Origin: a virus
DNA: 64,000 nucleotides
Reading direction: 5' to 3' (one strand)
Virus record (IMG/VR): IMGVR_UViG_3300021425_003051
Location: 1-64,000 of that record
Part shown: piece by piece, positions 6,145 through 14,602 of the stretch
How positions within the stretch are numbered: position 1 is the first letter of the stretch
Layout of the letters: each line of letters starts with the position of its first letter
Notes under the pieces: generated by a model
What the model saw: only the letters and a program-made list of their open reading frames with translations
Database searches by the model: none
What the model was told of the DNA's origin: nothing
Made by a program: the position numbers and the translations under genes

Positions 6145-6779
6145 ACGATTGTAAATTGATTTCAGTGACACCCGACGCTGAGAAACACATTGCTTATTGT
6201 GCTCGTGTGAGCAATCCCTCTAATCAGGATAGTGAAAAGTTCTCTGGTTTGATTAAATACTGTATCAAACATCAACACTGGAGTATCTTTGAACAAGCTT
6301 TCATGACCCTGGAGATCTCAACTACCAGAGGACTAGCCGCTCAAGTCTTGCGCCATCGCTCGTTCACATATCAAGAGTTTTCTCAACGCTATGCTGATTC
6401 TTCCTTACTCTCAGAGACGATCCCTTTACCTGAACTACGGAGTCAAGACACCAAGAATCGCCAGAATAGTATAGATGATGTTGATCCGTTCGTGGTTCAG
6501 AAATATGAGATGTTGATGCAGGATTATTTCAAGAAAGGAATGGAACTGTATCAAAAAATGTTGGACGAGGGAATTGCAAAAGAGTGTGCTCGCTTTGTAC
6601 TTCCCCTCGCCGTACCAACCAAAATGTACATGTCTGGCTCAATTCGTAGTTGGATCCATTACATCGATTTGAGATCCGCACATGGAACTCAGAAAGAACA
6701 TATGGATATCGCTAACTCAGCAAAGAGTATCTTTATTGAACAGTTTCCATCCATTGCTGAAGCTTTGGAGTGGAACTAA
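6141..6779 (+). CDS. thyX: Flavin-dependent thymidylate synthase
   Basis: A 212-aa ThyX, which makes dTMP from dUMP using methylene-tetrahydrofolate and reduced FAD. The defining RHR-X7-S motif is intact at residues 71-81. Supporting segments are HWSIFEQ, the C-terminal SWIHYIDLR helix and RSAHGTQKEH. Length and motifs fit an active enzyme. thyX is a common auxiliary gene of marine T4-like phages, where it raises the thymidine supply during replication. It starts as ATGA within the previous stop. Confidence 0.96.
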   Translation: MNDCKLISVTPDAEKHIAYCARVSNPSNQDSEKFSGLIKYCIKHQHWSIFEQAFMTLEISTTRGLAAQVLRHRSFTYQEFSQRYADSSLLSETIPLPELRSQDTKNRQNSIDDVDPFVVQKYEMLMQDYFKKGMELYQKMLDEGIAKECARFVLPLAVPTKMYMSGSIRSWIHYIDLRSAHGTQKEHMDIANSAKSIFIEQFPSIAEALEWN

Positions 6780-6803
6780 ATACAACACATGATGAGGTAA
6801 ATT

Positions 6804-7055
6804 GTGGCGACATACCCTGTTAAACATAAGGAAACTGGTGAAACCAAAGAAGTCGTGATGAGTATCCATGACTGGGATCAGTGGAGAAATGATAACCCCG
6901 ATTGGGAAAGGTATTATACTCCAGACAATGCTCCTAAACTGGGTATTGAGATGGGTGAACCCTTCTCGAAACTTTACACTAAACATCCAGGTTGGAAAGA
7001 TGTAATAGGACAAGCGAAGAAACAACCTGGAGCAACCATCAAACACTACGACTAA
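6804..7055 (+). CDS. Small FmdB-like protein lacking zinc cysteines
   Basis: An 83-aa protein with a GTG start preceded by GAGGTAA; the nearby ATGs run into a stop. The beginning (MATYPVKHKETGETKEVVMS) resembles the start of FmdB-type zinc-ribbon regulators that follow thyX in other cyanophages, but no cysteine is present, so there is no zinc ribbon. It ends GATIKHYD. Function unknown. Confidence 0.6.
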   Translation: MATYPVKHKETGETKEVVMSIHDWDQWRNDNPDWERYYTPDNAPKLGIEMGEPFSKLYTKHPGWKDVIGQAKKQPGATIKHYD

Positions 7056-7059
7056 TTTT

Positions 7060-7824
7060 ATGCCAAGAAAGAGTAAGTCAGGTATCGGTAGTACCAATCC
7101 AGTCCCCTTCGGTATGAGTAATAGAGTGATGAAACGAAAGAAACCGATCAACCTTGATTATATTAAAAAGGTTGAACCACTGACTGAGAATCAAGAGACG
7201 TTCTTTGAATCTTACGCAGAAGATAAGAACCTGGTGGCATATGGTGTAGCTGGTACAGGAAAGACCTTTATTACCCTCTACAACGCTCTTCTTGATGTTT
7301 TAGATACGAAGACACCCTACGAGAAGATTTACATCGTTAGGTCCCTTGTACCCACCAGAGAGATTGGTTTCCTCCCTGGTGATCATGAGGACAAATCTGA
7401 TATCTATCAGATTCCATATAAGAACATGGTGAAATACATGTTCGAGATGCCTGATGACAATTCTTTTGAGATGCTCTATGCAAATCTCAAGGCTCAGGGT
7501 ACAATTAGTTTCTGGAGTACATCTTTTATTAGAGGTACAACTTTTGATAATGCTATCCTCATCATTGACGAGTTTCAGAATCTGAACTTCCATGAACTTG
7601 ACTCAATCATTACTAGGGTAGGTGAGAACAGCAAGATTCACTTCTGTGGAGACGCAACACAGACTGACCTGGTGAAGACTCATGAGAGGAATGGTATTGT
7701 TGATTTCATGAGAATCATCAATCAAATGCCATCCTTCGATACCATTGAGTTCCAACCAGAGGACATCTGTAGAAGTGGTCTTGTTAAAGAATACATCGTC
7801 GCTAAACATGAATTGGGTCTATGA
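7060..7824 (+). CDS. phoH: PhoH-like P-loop ATPase
   Basis: A 254-aa PhoH-family protein. Walker A is GVAGTGKT at residues 62-69 and Walker B is AILIIDEFQN. Between and after these are YIVRSLVP, FWSTSFIRGTTFDNA and HFCGDATQTDL, all typical of PhoH. PhoH ATPases resemble the N-terminal half of RNA/DNA helicases and are widespread in marine phages. Their role is unsettled, and phosphate control is not shown here. The stop overlaps the next start by 4 bp. Confidence 0.95.
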   Translation: MPRKSKSGIGSTNPVPFGMSNRVMKRKKPINLDYIKKVEPLTENQETFFESYAEDKNLVAYGVAGTGKTFITLYNALLDVLDTKTPYEKIYIVRSLVPTREIGFLPGDHEDKSDIYQIPYKNMVKYMFEMPDDNSFEMLYANLKAQGTISFWSTSFIRGTTFDNAILIIDEFQNLNFHELDSIITRVGENSKIHFCGDATQTDLVKTHERNGIVDFMRIINQMPSFDTIEFQPEDICRSGLVKEYIVAKHELGL

Positions 7825-8495
7825 CTTTTAACCATATTGAAATTGATTATCCGTCTCTCTCACGGGAGACGGTTGATGGAGTTAGATATTATGATACCCC
7901 AAATGGTAAAAAGTTAGTATCCATCACATCTGTTATCAGTCATTACAATCGTGAGATCTTCCGTGAGTGGAGAGCAAAGGTAGGAGAAAAAGAAGCCAAC
8001 AAAGTTACCAAACAGGCAACTTCAAGAGGCACAGATATGCACACTCTCGCCGAGTATTATCTGAAAAATTCTAAACTACCTTCTGTCCAACCACTGTCTG
8101 AGATGTTATTCAAGCAGGCTATTCCTACCTTGAATAAGATTGATAACATTCATGCACAAGAACAATCACTATTCAGTTATGAGTTGGGTGTGGCTGGTAG
8201 TGTTGATTGTATCGCCGAGTATGAAGGTGAATTAGCTATCATTGATTTTAAGACAGCTAAGAAACCTAAACCCAAGAAGTGGGTTGACCATCACTTCGTC
8301 CAGTGTGCGGCATACGCATGTATGTTGTATGAGATGACTGGAATTATGGTCAAGAAATTTGTAATCATTATGTCTTGTGAAGATGGAGAAGTAGTAGTCT
8401 ATGAAGAATACGACAAGAGAAAGTACATCAACCTTCTCTCCGAATATATTAGAGAGTTTGTTGAATTCAAATTACAGGAATATGGCAAAACCTGA
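7821..8495 (+). CDS. PD-(D/E)XK exonuclease-like protein
   Basis: A 224-aa nuclease of the PD-(D/E)XK / RecB-like type. It has SITSVIS and SRGTDMHTLAEYY, then the core GSVDCIAEYEGELAIIDFKT, in which Asp, Asp and Lys form the metal site, and QCAAYACMLYEMTG, the QxxxY helix. These phage proteins are often compared with mitochondrial MGME1-type exonucleases. It probably acts on DNA ends in recombination or host DNA breakdown. It lies between phoH and gp33 and overlaps both. Confidence 0.88.
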   Translation: MTFNHIEIDYPSLSRETVDGVRYYDTPNGKKLVSITSVISHYNREIFREWRAKVGEKEANKVTKQATSRGTDMHTLAEYYLKNSKLPSVQPLSEMLFKQAIPTLNKIDNIHAQEQSLFSYELGVAGSVDCIAEYEGELAIIDFKTAKKPKPKKWVDHHFVQCAAYACMLYEMTGIMVKKFVIIMSCEDGEVVVYEEYDKRKYINLLSEYIREFVEFKLQEYGKT

Positions 8496-8745
8496 AGACA
8501 TCAATAAACTTATTGAGAACAAGTTTTATTGTTCTCGTAAGTTCACAGAAGAAATCGAAACAATTGCCAAGGAAGGTAGTGGCATGAAGTACATTGATGC
8601 CATCGTTCACTTCTGTGAAGAAAATAATGTTGACATTGAGTCTGTTCCTAAGTTATTATCTAAACCTCTGAAAGAGAAGTTGAAGTACGAAGCTATGGAA
8701 CTCAACTTACTCAAGAGAACTTCACACGCGAAACTTCCTATATGA
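8482..8745 (+). CDS. gp33: Late promoter transcription accessory protein gp33
   Basis: An 87-aa protein matching the gp33 co-activator by size, position directly before gp59, and features such as FTEEIETIAKE, YIDAIVHFCEENNVDIE and AMELNLLKRTSHAKLP. In T4, gp33 binds the RNA polymerase beta flap and links it to the gp45 clamp to activate late promoters. That role fits the NATAAATA boxes seen before the structural units. The start lies within the end of the nuclease gene; an earlier ATG in frame would overlap it by far more. Confidence 0.85.
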   Translation: MAKPEDINKLIENKFYCSRKFTEEIETIAKEGSGMKYIDAIVHFCEENNVDIESVPKLLSKPLKEKLKYEAMELNLLKRTSHAKLPI

Positions 8746-9350
8746 TTCCTAAGGTGACTCCCTTTGACGCCTATAAGTCTTATCTTGGACTGAAGAACCA
8801 CTTTACCAAACCCAAGTATGACTACCATAAGTATTGTGGAAAGTCAAGAGCTTCTTTACAAAGTTTCTATAAACGCCGAGACAGGTTTTTCTTTGAGAAA
8901 CTGAGTAGGCAAAAAGATGATGCAGAAGTAATTGAATTCTTCGTCTCTAACTTTGTTGCATGTGATGATCCACAGTCTTTATGGATTGGTGAGATCATGC
9001 AGAATGGAGAGAAGAGTTATACTGATTGGAAGAAGAGAACTCAATCATTATCTTATGTTTTTAAGGAAGAGGTAGAAACCGTATTTACAGGAAAGAAGTT
9101 TGATGATATGTTTGAACTCAAGGGGTTGAGTCATCCACAGATTATCAAAGAACATCTAGCCAAGAACATCTCTCTAGAGACAATTATCATTCTTGATAGG
9201 ATTTTGGGTTTCAAGAAAACCTTTGATAAGAAACTGGATGATCCTGTTTGGAAATTCCTCTCTATGAGGATGGATAAATATAACACCTTCCTGAAGATTG
9301 ACATCTTCAAATACAAAAAGATTCTTAAGGACGTAGTAGTAGGACAATGA
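8742..9350 (+). CDS. gp59: Helicase loader gp59
   Basis: A 202-aa protein matching gp59, which loads the gp41 helicase on gp32-coated forked DNA. It begins VTPFDAYKSYLGLKNHFT, followed by FYKRRDRFFFEKLSR and FFVSNFVACDD, which are typical of this family, and has the all-helical, Lys-rich character expected. The order gp33-gp59 (ATGA overlap) with gp32 nearby is the T4 arrangement. Confidence 0.9.
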   Translation: MIPKVTPFDAYKSYLGLKNHFTKPKYDYHKYCGKSRASLQSFYKRRDRFFFEKLSRQKDDAEVIEFFVSNFVACDDPQSLWIGEIMQNGEKSYTDWKKRTQSLSYVFKEEVETVFTGKKFDDMFELKGLSHPQIIKEHLAKNISLETIIILDRILGFKKTFDKKLDDPVWKFLSMRMDKYNTFLKIDIFKYKKILKDVVVGQ

Positions 9351-9682
9351 GTTTCTTCGATTCCGAAATCGTACAACAGGAGATGAAAGAAATTTCAGAA
9401 CTCCAAGATGAAATCTATGCGAAGGTCTTCAGTTTCTCTTCAATGGATTCTGATGATAAACTAGAACACGTTGAAATGCTTGAGAACTTACTCAAGAAAC
9501 AGAAAATTCTCTATACGAGACTCTCTCTGTCTGATGATCCAGAAGCAAAACTAATGAAGGAAAACATTCTTAAGTCTGCTAAGCAACTTGGTTTTCCATC
9601 CGATGTTGATTTGGGATATGTCTTTTCAAATATGTCCGCCATCATCGATACTATGAAAAAATCAATACGAGAAGGGTCTTGA
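9347..9682 (+). CDS. DUF1825-like cyanobacterial-type protein
   Basis: A 111-aa protein whose start (MSFFDSEIVQQEMKEISELQ) closely resembles cyanobacterial DUF1825 proteins, which begin with FFDSEIVQQEAK. The rest is helical and Met-rich (VEMLENLLKKQKILYTRLSL). DUF1825 has no known activity. Placed in the replication operon between gp59 and gp32, it is probably a host-derived gene recruited by the phage. Its end overlaps the -35 box of the gp32 promoter. Confidence 0.75.
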   Translation: MSFFDSEIVQQEMKEISELQDEIYAKVFSFSSMDSDDKLEHVEMLENLLKKQKILYTRLSLSDDPEAKLMKENILKSAKQLGFPSDVDLGYVFSNMSAIIDTMKKSIREGS

Positions 9683-9707
9683 CACTGGGTTCACTAGGAT
9701 CTACACT
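9679..9707 (+). promoter_or_regulatory. Sigma70-like promoter of gp32
   Basis: TTGACA and TACACT with a 17-bp spacer. The leader to the gp32 ATG is about 65 bases. A CGAGG Shine-Dalgarno lies 8 bases before that ATG. The 96 bases between genes hold no other feature that I can see. Confidence 0.8.
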
Positions 9708-9778
9708 AGACCAGGGGCTACCCAATCCCCTTTAAGCTACGGGACAAAAGCCAAATACGTTCAATACGAGGTAACACA

Positions 9779-10711
9779 ATGGGATTCAATGATCTCAAGA
9801 AGCAGTCTTCTCTTGGCAACCTTACAGCCAAGCTTGTAAAAGAAGTTGAGAAGCAAAGCAACACTGGTGGAGGAGCAGACGATCGTCTGTGGAAGCCAGA
9901 GATGGATAAGACTGGCAATGGATATGCAGTCATCCGATTCCTCCCCGCACCCGATGGAGAAGATCTCCCTTGGGTCAAACTGTTCTCCCATGCCTTCCAA
10001 GGTCCTGGTGGTTGGTACATCGAAAACTCCTTGACCACCATCGGTGGTAAGGACCCTGTCGGTGAACTGAACCGTGAACTGTGGAACAGTGGTCATGACG
10101 CAGACAAAGAGACTGTCCGTAAACAGAAGCGTAAGCTCTCCTTCTATGCGAACATCTATGTTGTTCAGGACAAAGCCAATCCTCAGAATGAAGGTAAGGT
10201 CTTCCTGTACAAGTTCGGTAAGAAGATCTTCGATAAGATCATGGAAGCAATGCAACCTGAGTTTGAAGACGAAACCCCCATCAATCCTTTCGATTTCTGG
10301 CAGGGTGCTAACTTTAAACTGAAACTGAAGAAAGTTGCTGGTTACTGGAACTACGATAGTTCTGAATTTGATCGTCCTGGACCTCTATTGGATGACGACG
10401 ATGCTCTGGAAGCTATCTGGAAGAAAGAGTATTCACTCGCAGCTCTAGTTGCACCTGATCAGTTCAAGTCCTATGATGAACTGAAGAAGCGTATGGACTA
10501 TGTTCTGGGAACCAAGAAACGTTCCTCTTCTGTTCAGGAAGAGACTGAGTATGATGATTATGCTCAGGTTGAATCCAAGAAAGTATCTGAAGAAGAAGTT
10601 CTGAAGAAACTTGAGGACTCTTACCAGGCATCAAAGACTACGGAACCCTCTTCGTCCTCTGATGACGATGATGATCCGATGAGCTATTTTGCTAAACTAG
10701 CTGACAGCTGA
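9779..10711 (+). CDS. gp32: Single-stranded DNA-binding protein gp32
   Basis: A 310-aa gp32. The core shows GYAVIRFLPAPDGEDLPWVK, HAFQGPGGWYIENS, YANIYVVQDKANPQNEGKV and YKFGKKIFDKI, as in T4 gp32, and the C-terminal tail is acidic (SSSSDDDDDPMSYFAKLADS), the part that recruits gp59 and other partners. It coats single-stranded DNA in replication and recombination. There is not one cysteine in the protein, so the Cys/His zinc site of T4 gp32 is missing. It has its own promoter and ends at a strong terminator. Confidence 0.96.
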   Translation: MGFNDLKKQSSLGNLTAKLVKEVEKQSNTGGGADDRLWKPEMDKTGNGYAVIRFLPAPDGEDLPWVKLFSHAFQGPGGWYIENSLTTIGGKDPVGELNRELWNSGHDADKETVRKQKRKLSFYANIYVVQDKANPQNEGKVFLYKFGKKIFDKIMEAMQPEFEDETPINPFDFWQGANFKLKLKKVAGYWNYDSSEFDRPGPLLDDDDALEAIWKKEYSLAALVAPDQFKSYDELKKRMDYVLGTKKRSSSVQEETEYDDYAQVESKKVSEEEVLKKLEDSYQASKTTEPSSSSDDDDDPMSYFAKLADS

Positions 10712-10740
10712 TTTCAAAATCGACTTTTGATTTCATTTTA

Positions 10741-10768
10741 CCTGGGAAAATTTTTCCCAGGTATTTTT
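10741..10768 (+). terminator. Intrinsic terminator after gp32
   Basis: CCTGGGAAAA pairs with TTTTCCCAGG, followed by TATTTTTA. A smaller hairpin (TCAAAA / TTTTGA) lies just upstream. It separates the convergent gp32 and gp53 units. Confidence 0.85.
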
Positions 10769-10782
10769 ACGCGTATTACTTT

Positions 10783-11448
10783 TTATGTGTACAGTCTGAT
10801 GTTATCACCCTGTACCAAACTATCATTTACATACTGTGTGGAACCTGGTTTCACTGGCATTAGTGTATCAATGCCCTGAATGACTAAGTTGAGATACTCT
10901 GGTCTGATTAGATAGATATTTCTTATTTCATCCTGAATAATAGTTTCATATTCATAGTTTGTTACGGCTACTGTGGTATCTGTTGCTGTGATTTGTTCTC
11001 CAGAATCATAATAACTTATTGAATAATTACTAGGGACTTCTAGACCAGCACGAACAATAATTCTACCGATACTATCTGTTATTTCTTTTGTTTCATAATG
11101 ATGGACCGTATAGAATTTATCTTCTGATCCATATTTTTCAAGCATGTATTTGTCAAATGCTTCATTTGACAGAGGCCATTCTGACTGAACATTTAAAATA
11201 TTATTACTCAGAAGTACAATCCAATCATAATCTTGTGTTCCATAGATCTTGTAAGCAACTTGATCTGGTCGTTCATCACCTATGATCTTATATTTCGTGA
11301 AGTAAGAAAGTTCATTGAACAAATCTTCACTTATTTTTACTCTTTTGAAGAGATTTTTGACTCTGGTATAATCAGAGATATTTTTTTGTCCTTCCAGTCT
11401 GCTAACATAGTTAAAGTCTGGAACGTTTCTGAAGTAAGTTTTAGCCAT
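10783..11448 (-). CDS. gp53: Baseplate wedge protein gp53
   Basis: A 221-aa protein matching gp53. Typical segments are YFRNVPDFNYVSRL at the start, YKIIGDERPDQVAYKIYG, DYDWIVLLSNNILNVQSEWP and FYTVHHYET. In T4, gp53 joins baseplate wedges around the hub. It is the last gene of the minus-strand unit gp4-ORF-gp48-gp53 and overlaps the gp48 stop by one base. The C-terminal half beyond the conserved part is rich in Thr/Tyr/Asn. Confidence 0.92.
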   Translation of the reverse strand: MAKTYFRNVPDFNYVSRLEGQKNISDYTRVKNLFKRVKISEDLFNELSYFTKYKIIGDERPDQVAYKIYGTQDYDWIVLLSNNILNVQSEWPLSNEAFDKYMLEKYGSEDKFYTVHHYETKEITDSIGRIIVRAGLEVPSNYSISYYDSGEQITATDTTVAVTNYEYETIIQDEIRNIYLIRPEYLNLVIQGIDTLMPVKPGSTQYVNDSLVQGDNIRLYT

Positions 11449-12995
11449 TAGTAACCCATGTTGTCTCGTTTGTACTCTGCCTCTTGATCACTCCTATAGA
11501 TTGGTTCGATCTCTTGGAATGTGAGGTTTAAATCATAACCAACCATAGATCCATTAGTTTCATAAGTCATGTATGAACCATCAGGTGTGTAATTCACATT
11601 GATTGATGTAAGGGCACAAGGTTTAATCATATTCAAGAAAGGATGTTGTGTATATGAAGGAAGAACACCATCCTGTGCCTGATACATGTATTCAATTAGG
11701 AATACATTTGGTGTATCAAGGAAGAGATTTGTTGCGGTTGTCTTTGGTGCCGAGTCTCTCTTCAGTGATTTGATGATGTTTCTGCAGAGAACTGATTCAC
11801 TTTCAGTTCTTGGTCTTAATTTAAAACTGAAGTTGAAAATCCTCAATTGAGGACCATTGAATAACAACTCCATGTTGTTATTGATGATCTTACCAGTGGC
11901 TCTCTGGACGAAGTTGGGAGCTGATGCTGCTTGTCCTGCGAAGTAAGCTGATATTTGTTGTTTTACAACAGGATCTTGAATAGCTTCTTGACCAGTTTTC
12001 AATACTTCCATAGCCGCATTAGCCATAGCAGAAAGAGGATCTGCTCCTCTAGTTATATTATTGTATGCAATATTAGCAGCTATCATATTCAATTCACTCA
12101 GAGTATCTGAACTCCACTGAACAGATGATGTTTCTGAAAGACCACCAGTCATTGGGAGTTGAATTGTATTCTCTGGTGTTTGATTTAAAATTTGACTCGA
12201 TCTAGTTGCTCTTCTATTTGTGTTTAAATAACTTCCTGATGAGGTTCCAGAAGCACCAATAGTATTGAGATTCAATCCAGGAACATACTTATATGATGTG
12301 ATTTGAATATAATCATATCCAAGATTTGGTATTCTGCCCTCTGGATATCTGAAGTATTGTGATCCTGTTGATTGATCTTTGGAGGCATCATTATTTGATA
12401 CAACTGTTTTTAAACTGAAGTCAAATGAACTTAGTGTACCCATATCAATGGGTCGAATTTGATTATTAGTAGATTTAACTGCACTTTTTGATATTGATGA
12501 ACTCTTTGTAGTTGAATTGTTTTGTGGTCCTGCTGTGATTGTTTGTGGGGGTGTTTGGACTACATTAGCCGCTGATTTATATCCATCAACATTCTTTAGT
12601 CTAATATAGTTATTACGTTCAGTTGTCGTATTTGAACTACTCTTTGCAATAGAAAGTATATCTATTTTTGTTTGTGTATTTAATTTTTTGAAGACATCAT
12701 TTCTACCACCAGTCCCCTTAAACATATTATTAAAATACTTTTCATTAAGGACAAGTATTTTATCATTGACAGCATCGAAACTGAAGATGGGGATGTCTTC
12801 CCCAAGGGGAAACCCCTCAAGACCACCTAATTTTACATCAGTTGCAAAAACAGAGTAGTCACCTGTTGTTTTATTTCCATTAATATGAATATTTTGATAT
12901 TTCTTATTGGCAGGATCACCAAAACGATGCCTTTCCTTTTTCTGGAAGACATCCTTTTCCGATAATTCAGACCAGTTGGATAGATCCGTTGCCAT
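11448..12995 (-). CDS. gp48: Baseplate tail-tube cap protein gp48
   Basis: A 515-aa protein. The C-terminal quarter carries the hallmark gp48 elements: NFSFKLRPRTESES, NIIKSLKRD, PNVFLIEYMYQ, HPFLNMIKPCALTSINVNYT and MVGYDLNLTFQEIEPIYR. In T4, gp48 sits on the baseplate hub and starts tail-tube assembly with gp54. The central 200 residues are Ser/Thr/Asn-rich and less conserved. It is longer than T4 gp48 (about 364 aa) because of this middle insert. Confidence 0.9.
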   Translation of the reverse strand: MATDLSNWSELSEKDVFQKKERHRFGDPANKKYQNIHINGNKTTGDYSVFATDVKLGGLEGFPLGEDIPIFSFDAVNDKILVLNEKYFNNMFKGTGGRNDVFKKLNTQTKIDILSIAKSSSNTTTERNNYIRLKNVDGYKSAANVVQTPPQTITAGPQNNSTTKSSSISKSAVKSTNNQIRPIDMGTLSSFDFSLKTVVSNNDASKDQSTGSQYFRYPEGRIPNLGYDYIQITSYKYVPGLNLNTIGASGTSSGSYLNTNRRATRSSQILNQTPENTIQLPMTGGLSETSSVQWSSDTLSELNMIAANIAYNNITRGADPLSAMANAAMEVLKTGQEAIQDPVVKQQISAYFAGQAASAPNFVQRATGKIINNNMELLFNGPQLRIFNFSFKLRPRTESESVLCRNIIKSLKRDSAPKTTATNLFLDTPNVFLIEYMYQAQDGVLPSYTQHPFLNMIKPCALTSINVNYTPDGSYMTYETNGSMVGYDLNLTFQEIEPIYRSDQEAEYKRDNMGY

Positions 12996-13005
12996 TTATC
13001 TCTTT

Positions 13006-13389
13006 TTAAATATTTAGTTCAAACTTTTGATATTCTATAGACCTTAGGTCTTCCAATTCTCTTGGGTAAATCACATGAAGGTTACTCTGTACCTCTTCCC
13101 ATGTGTAGTTTCTGAACTTACCCCAATGATAATTTATACCTCTGAAACCCCATCGATTGACTTCAGTACAAGCGATGAGTGGATATTCATCATAACGAAT
13201 ACGAGGAGTCTTGGGTCTGTAGATAAATGTATAGTATCTACCCACATCAGGAACAACTTCAACTTCAGACAACCTTTCAAGAACTTCTGTCATCTTGTCA
13301 TCAGGATCAGTCAGACCTGCACAAACATCAATTAGATTTTCTGTTCTTAGGGTGTCGTTTTCTAGATACTGTTCCTGTTCCTCGTCCAT
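13006..13389 (-). CDS. Hypothetical protein between gp4 and gp48
   Basis: A 127-aa protein with an acidic N-terminus (MDEEQEQYLENDTLRTENL) and an aromatic, basic second half (RYYTFIYRPKTPRIRYDEYP, RGINYHWGKFRNYTWEEV). It overlaps the gp4 coding end by about 62 bp in another frame, which is long for this genome, but the next Met is over 30 residues in. The position inside a morphogenesis unit suggests a structural or assembly role; no family recognised. Confidence 0.7.
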   Translation of the reverse strand: MDEEQEQYLENDTLRTENLIDVCAGLTDPDDKMTEVLERLSEVEVVPDVGRYYTFIYRPKTPRIRYDEYPLIACTEVNRWGFRGINYHWGKFRNYTWEEVQSNLHVIYPRELEDLRSIEYQKFELNI

Positions 13390-13834
13390 GCTGTTTGATA
13401 CCTAACTCATCTTCTGTTATAATTTTGAATTCAATACCATTGTCTTTGGCAAACTCGCTGACCGCCCTCCACTTTGCCATGTTGATTTCATAGGTGGCTG
13501 CCTCATACAGATATGATTTAGTTATTCTTCCCTTCTTTTCAGGAGGTTTGGTTTGTCGTTTGGGTTTCACCTCAATGATTTGTCTCTTGGTTTTACCATT
13601 GGCTTCCCTAAATTCAACTAAGAAGTCAGGGAAATATCTATGGACTTTACCATCAGCTGGTGATACATAGGGGATACTGAATTCTTCAGATGCCCATTTC
13701 AATACATTCGGTTGTTTATCACACCAGTTGCAGAACCTACGCTCCCATGATGAACGACAAATAATATTGTTCGGGTCACCCATGTATTTGTCTGGATTCG
13801 ATGGTTTGAACTTTGACTTAATACTTTTCCCCAA
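13328..13834 (-). CDS. gp4: Head completion protein gp4
   Basis: A 168-aa protein matching gp4 of T4-like phages, whose fold resembles TnsA-type endonucleases. It has NIICRSSWERRFCNWCD, EFSIPYVSPADGKVHRYFPD, FLVEF and IIEVKPKRQT, with the Asp and Glu-x-Lys of a nuclease-like core, then a Lys/Arg-rich C-terminus. In T4, gp4 (also called gp50/65) completes filled heads before tail joining. It is the first gene of the minus-strand unit. Confidence 0.92.
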   Translation of the reverse strand: MGKSIKSKFKPSNPDKYMGDPNNIICRSSWERRFCNWCDKQPNVLKWASEEFSIPYVSPADGKVHRYFPDFLVEFREANGKTKRQIIEVKPKRQTKPPEKKGRITKSYLYEAATYEINMAKWRAVSEFAKDNGIEFKIITEDELGIKQHGRGTGTVSRKRHPKNRKSN

Positions 13835-13865
13835 AACTCACATACATAGTAATAGTAGTCAAGTG

Positions 13866-13873
13866 TATTTATA
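13866..13873 (-). promoter_or_regulatory. Late promoter box (TATAAATA) for gp4-gp48-gp53
   Basis: Perfect T4 late consensus TATAAATA on the minus strand, 32 bp before the gp4 start, in the 40-bp divergent gap between gp4 and gp54. Confidence 0.8.
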
Positions 13874-13874
13874 G

Positions 13875-14567
13875 ATGGCTGGGGCATCGCCAAATGCTTT
13901 TAAGACAGGAGCTCTGAAGAGTAAGATAATGAATCTTGCTCAGACTTCTGTCTATCAAGTAAAAATTCAACCACCACCAAGTGTTCTTAACTTTTTGAGA
14001 ACTGAGAGGTCACTTGATTATACTCAGAGAGGAGAGAACATAGAACTACTTTGTCATCAAACCACTCTTCCTGGTACTTCATTCTCTACTACGGAAGCCA
14101 CCAATAACTATACTGGTGTCACTGAAAGAATGGTCTATCGTAGAATGTATGACTCTACGATTGATATGACTTTCTATGTTGATAAAGCATATGATGTCAT
14201 CGAATTCTTTGAGGGTTGGGTTGATTACATGAGTGGTATGAATATCACCAACCCCAATGGTGGTGATGCAAGGGAGATGTATAGGAGTAGTGCAGCCACA
14301 TATAGAATGAATTATCCCTCGACTTATAGAACTCCAATTCATGTCACAAAGTTTGAGAAGAATCTCACAGATGCTCAATTGACATATGAATTTGTAGATG
14401 CATTCCCACTTAATGTCATCTCAATACCAGTCTCATATGAACAGAGTGATGTCTTAAAATTAAGTGTATCATTCGCATATACTAGATATGTTAGATTCAG
14501 ATCTAAACAAGGATTACTCAACAATTATGGTGAGTTCTTTAATCCAAAAGGACCTAATGCATCATAA
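13875..14567 (+). CDS. gp54: Tail-tube initiator gp54
   Basis: A 230-aa protein of the gp19/gp54 tube family. It has SVYQVKIQPPPSVLNFL, ENIELLCHQTTLPGTSFST, RMYDSTIDMTFYVDKAYDV and FFEGWVDYMSG, all typical of these tube proteins. Placement opposite gp4/gp48 and before gp26 favours gp54 (baseplate-tail tube initiator) over the major tube gp19. In T4, gp54 caps the baseplate with gp48 so that the tube can grow. Confidence 0.88.
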   Translation: MAGASPNAFKTGALKSKIMNLAQTSVYQVKIQPPPSVLNFLRTERSLDYTQRGENIELLCHQTTLPGTSFSTTEATNNYTGVTERMVYRRMYDSTIDMTFYVDKAYDVIEFFEGWVDYMSGMNITNPNGGDAREMYRSSAATYRMNYPSTYRTPIHVTKFEKNLTDAQLTYEFVDAFPLNVISIPVSYEQSDVLKLSVSFAYTRYVRFRSKQGLLNNYGEFFNPKGPNAS

Positions 14568-14573
14568 TAAATA
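14566..14573 (+). promoter_or_regulatory. Late promoter box (AATAAATA) for the hub operon
   Basis: AATAAATA overlaps the gp54 stop codon and lies 30 bp before the gp26 start. Downstream genes are joined by overlaps for about 12 kb with no other late box seen. Confidence 0.65.
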
Positions 14574-14602
14574 AATCACTGACTATCTCGTTATAGGATA
14601 TT

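Noticed and set aside
13006-13834. gp4 and the overlapping small gene as a possible frameshift fusion
   Set aside because: gp4 ends with a normal basic tail, the next frame has its own Met, and both are of sensible length.
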